DNA of 64,000 nucleotides, taken from the NCBI GenBank assembly GCA_914767715.1, contig OU612068.1, positions 33,482,001 through 33,546,000 on the forward strand, read 5' to 3'. Positions 59,181 to 64,000 of the stretch are shown here, in pieces. The notes under the pieces are model-generated. The model saw only the letters and a list, made by a program, of their open reading frames with translations. It did no database searches and was not told the origin of the DNA. Numbering within the stretch: the first letter of the stretch is position 1; every line of letters starts with the position of its first letter. Origin of the DNA: Membranipora membranacea (taxonomy: Eukaryota; Bryozoa; Gymnolaemata; Cheilostomatida; Membraniporidae). A program made the position numbers and the translations under genes.

Positions 59181-59623
59181 ATTACAACAAAAAATCCAAA
59201 GGCTAAGTCATTGAAACACTCTCAGTCTCATACATCAACATTAGCCTGTCCAGGCTACATCAACATGACTTGGGCTTAAACATGCAAGATGTTGTTCCAG
59301 AGGTCAAAACATTAAAAACAGCGAGAAACCTGTTACAAAAATGTATTGTAGGCCTACATTTACATTATTATGCATGTGGAGTATTCCTATCATAAGGTTT
59401 GTTGTCATGTTGTCATACATGTACTTTGTACATGTATCCTGGAGTTGTCTTCTCTGTCCATACTACTAAGGAGTTACCACCCTACCCTGACCATATATGA
59501 CAGAGACTGACTTGACCGTGACTCTGAAGAGACTATACACATGGGCACTTGTCTACTGACTTTCATGGTGAGTGGACTGCCTTATATCTTGTCATCCTGA
59601 TAAAAACCCAAATTCGCCCAATG

Positions 59624-59654
<31 letters not shown>

Positions 59655-60887
59655 TTGGAAATCAATCAAGTAAAATAATCACCAGTATTCAGTCGCAGAA
59701 ACTACCACAAAATTTCTTTTCATGAACCCTCTTATTGCTATCATTGAACTTTTTTTTGCTTATGGTGAGCCTGCTATGTGAATAGAGTAGCAACTGAGTC
59801 CCCAGCACAGAAAATATTAAATTTCATGCAGTGTGTACCGGAAGTAATTACAAATGTATTTACAGTGACTTGCTGCTATTAGATTGAATCCTTTTGAATA
59901 TTTGTTCGGGCATCCACAAAATAGTCAAACAATAAAGCAAATACCTATTTGTTGATTAATAGCTAACAATATTTTCCATCAATTGTAAAATGATCAGAAC
60001 ACTCAAGGGCCTTGGAACACTCAGTTACAGAGTAGGTTTGAGCAGAGAGAATGGTTCTCCCTGGTTTGAGTATGACCAATTAGACCCAAAGAGTCAATTA
60101 GAGTGGTGGGCCTTGAGTGGCCTACTAGAGCTTGCAAGCCTGTATTTTGATAGGCCACTACGTCTACTGTAACTATCTATTCTATCTATGTGATAAACTG
60201 ATACCAACGACAAAGAGCTACTCCTTTTGATACTATGTCATTGTATGTATGTCCAGCACCACCACTCTACTACCTACAGGGTTGTAATCTCCAGGGACCA
60301 CTGCAATGCTTACAAGCACCCAAAGATAAAACCTAGATCTTGCCAAGACAACTCCTCAAAAGAAAGTTTCTTATTGGATAGCAGTACAATACAGCAAAGC
60401 AAAGTCATATATTGAACTGGACTGGTTGATAAGACTCTTTCTCCTTTGCTCATGTGGTGGTGGTTGAAATAATGAAAGAAAACCACACCATACATACCTG
60501 ATACTTGGTACTATAATGGCTTCTTCTTGTGAAGGTTCCAGCGATGTTTCAGGCTCATCTATCGGTAATCAGTCCGGTAATAAATCGTATAGGCCTAACC
60601 AGATTTTCACCATTTGTTGGAAGTAGGAGGATCTTAAGGAGGATCTACAGGTATCAAAGAGCAATGAACTCCATTGGTGGAGGTCAGTGCTGCAGTGAGG
60701 TATTAGGTACTGTTGGTTGTGTTAAAGCATGTTGAAACTGCTATCCATAAATCAGTCGTAGATGTATGTATGAATGGTGATTAAAAGACTAAAACAATCT
60801 CTTGATTTGTTATATAAGCAGATATCGAGTAGGAAAAAAGAGGAGACTCCTATTACTGTAGCAGTTCGATCACTTTGAGCACACATC
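59181..60887. other. Intergenic region upstream of MDP1
   Basis: Probably the MDP1 promoter region. A loose inverted repeat (CACTCAAGG near 60000 and CCTTGAGTG near 60112) frames a small chance open frame. A TA microsatellite lies near 59620-59646. No exon recognised. Confidence 0.45.
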
Positions 60888-62774
<1,887 letters not shown>

Positions 62775-63887
62775 GAATTAGGACCAAGACAACACATGTG
62801 GGTAATTGGTTAAAAAAATCCTTTTTTGATCGCTGCAGGGAGAATTCTCCCATTCTTCCTGAATGCTGCATCTTACTTTTTTGCCAGCATCATATTTGTT
62901 TGGCTTGTAAATGGAGTTATACAGACCTTAATCGATGCATTGAATACTCAATGCCAGTGAAACTATGATTCAGCGTTTCAAACTCAGCTGTCACGTAACC
63001 CCAAAGTCACCTAAGACTTTAAGTTATCCTTCTCTTGTCAGAGAGAAAGCAACTATCATTTTGGAATATCAATTAATCAAAAATTATCTTCCAAAAGAGC
63101 GCTTCAGAATTGTGTCAATAATTGATAGAATTCCCTCTAGCTCTATAAGACCATCTTTATGTGGCCAACATTTATTTGCAGAAAGCACATGAGCTAAACT
63201 ATTGTTGAGGTGGAAGATTAGCTGAAAAAAGATGTGAAAACCATTTACTGATTTTATTAGCCCTGTGAGTTTATTGTACTTTTGATATTATATTTATGCC
63301 TATCAAACCTAAAGGAAAATTGTTTATTTTGTAATTATTTTGAGTCCCTTTAATAAAATTTGGTGCTTAGTTAAAAAATGATCCTATGATTGATAATCCC
63401 GGCTTAATATGATGACCATCTCAATAGCATACTACCATCCGTATAACTGTACCTATACAAACAATAATATTTACAGCAGTGTTTGACGGAATGTTTTCGC
63501 ACCTCTGCGGTCATTTTGGTATTTGATATATTGTTTATATATCAATGGTTGTGACATATCACCATCAACCACATTCTCTGCATGACGATAACCCAAAACA
63601 ATGCAACTCTCACATGCTGTAGTTTTTCATCGACGCTCATGCTTACATCATTGTATCAAAATAAAGTTAAATTCAAGTAAGGGTTATTTCTTCCTATCTC
63701 AGGGATCCAGGGCAATGGTCAAATAAGCCGATTCACCCTAAGTGGACTAAAAGTTTTATTCATCAAAATTTTAATGATGATATATTCATGAAACATAAAA
63801 TAGTGAAATTTGAGGCAGGATGTCAGTAGTAAACTTAAGTGGTCTATGTACAAACAAATATTATGATATTTTGCGAGTGTTTTGGGT
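62775..63887. other. MDP1 3' UTR and intergenic DNA
   Basis: Short open frames only. Convergent with the possible terminal exon at 63888-63981. Confidence 0.5.
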
Positions 63888-63981
63888 TTAGGAGGGCAGA
63901 ATATGTTTGACTATATGAGCTGCCTCCAGAGTTACAGTGTTCCCTCGTTTCACTCTCGGGTCTGTCACAGGAACATTCATC
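63888..63981 (-). CDS. Probable terminal exon of an unrecognised gene (partial)
   Basis: Behind an acceptor (ATTTATAG, minus) an open frame of 31 codons encodes NVPVTDPRVKRGNTVTLEAA with IVKHILPS at the end, then TAA at 63888-63890. The composition and the clean acceptor look like a real last exon entered in phase 2. I do not recognise the family; the rest lies beyond the right edge. Confidence 0.45.
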
Positions 63982-64000
63982 CTATAAATGATAAGATAAG

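Noticed and set aside
59990-60172. 60-codon plus-strand open frame upstream of MDP1
   Set aside because: Lies over a loose inverted repeat, no splice or family support.

Overview
The window is animal nuclear DNA. Genes are split by GT-AG introns from under 100 bp to about 8 kb, the DNA is AT-rich with long noncoding stretches, and it carries LTR and non-LTR retrotransposons, tRNA-derived SINEs, foldback elements and minisatellites. Gene content (anillin, gp130-type class I cytokine receptor, SH2 adaptor, TRMT1, MDP1) fits an invertebrate metazoan; the sequence alone does not give me the species. Gene models were built by hand from homology, reading frame and splice-phase continuity. || Layout. 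(1) 390-1001 (+): the last two exons of anillin, encoding its C-terminal PH domain. (2) 3271-26784 (-): a complete cytokine receptor gene of the gp130/IL6ST type. It has a signal peptide, Ig-like domain, cytokine-binding module, further FN3 domains, a transmembrane helix, a juxtamembrane segment and a tyrosine-motif tail. Two in-phase, related sets of tail exons predict proteins of about 1234 or 1302 residues. (3) 26785-41471: intergenic, filled with repeats (two LINE fragments, two SINE copies, MITE copies, hairpin elements, minisatellite). (4) 41472-45813 (+): a compact SH2 protein that also ends in a WW-like domain. (5) 46572-51801 (-): complete TRMT1, the tRNA guanine-26 dimethyltransferase, 623 residues, with its C-terminal CCCH zinc finger. 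(6) 54308-59180 (+): a full-length Ty3/gypsy LTR retrotransposon with 5-bp target duplication, tRNA-Leu-type primer site, polypurine tract and three in-frame stops. (7) 60888-62774 (+): complete MDP1, a HAD-family phosphatase, 168 residues. (8) 63888-63981 (-): a probable terminal exon of an unrecognised gene that runs out of the window. || Organisation. Anillin and the receptor converge, the SH2 gene and TRMT1 converge, and the receptor and SH2 gene are divergent, as are TRMT1 and MDP1. These are unrelated housekeeping and signalling genes, not an operon. The only plausible functional link is that a cytokine receptor whose tail carries phosphotyrosine motifs lies divergently from an SH2-domain gene; that link is speculation. 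The most unusual items are the duplicated alternative receptor tails, the SH2+WW combination, a perfect 117-bp palindrome flanked by a 9-bp direct repeat, and several small families of foldback and palindromic elements.
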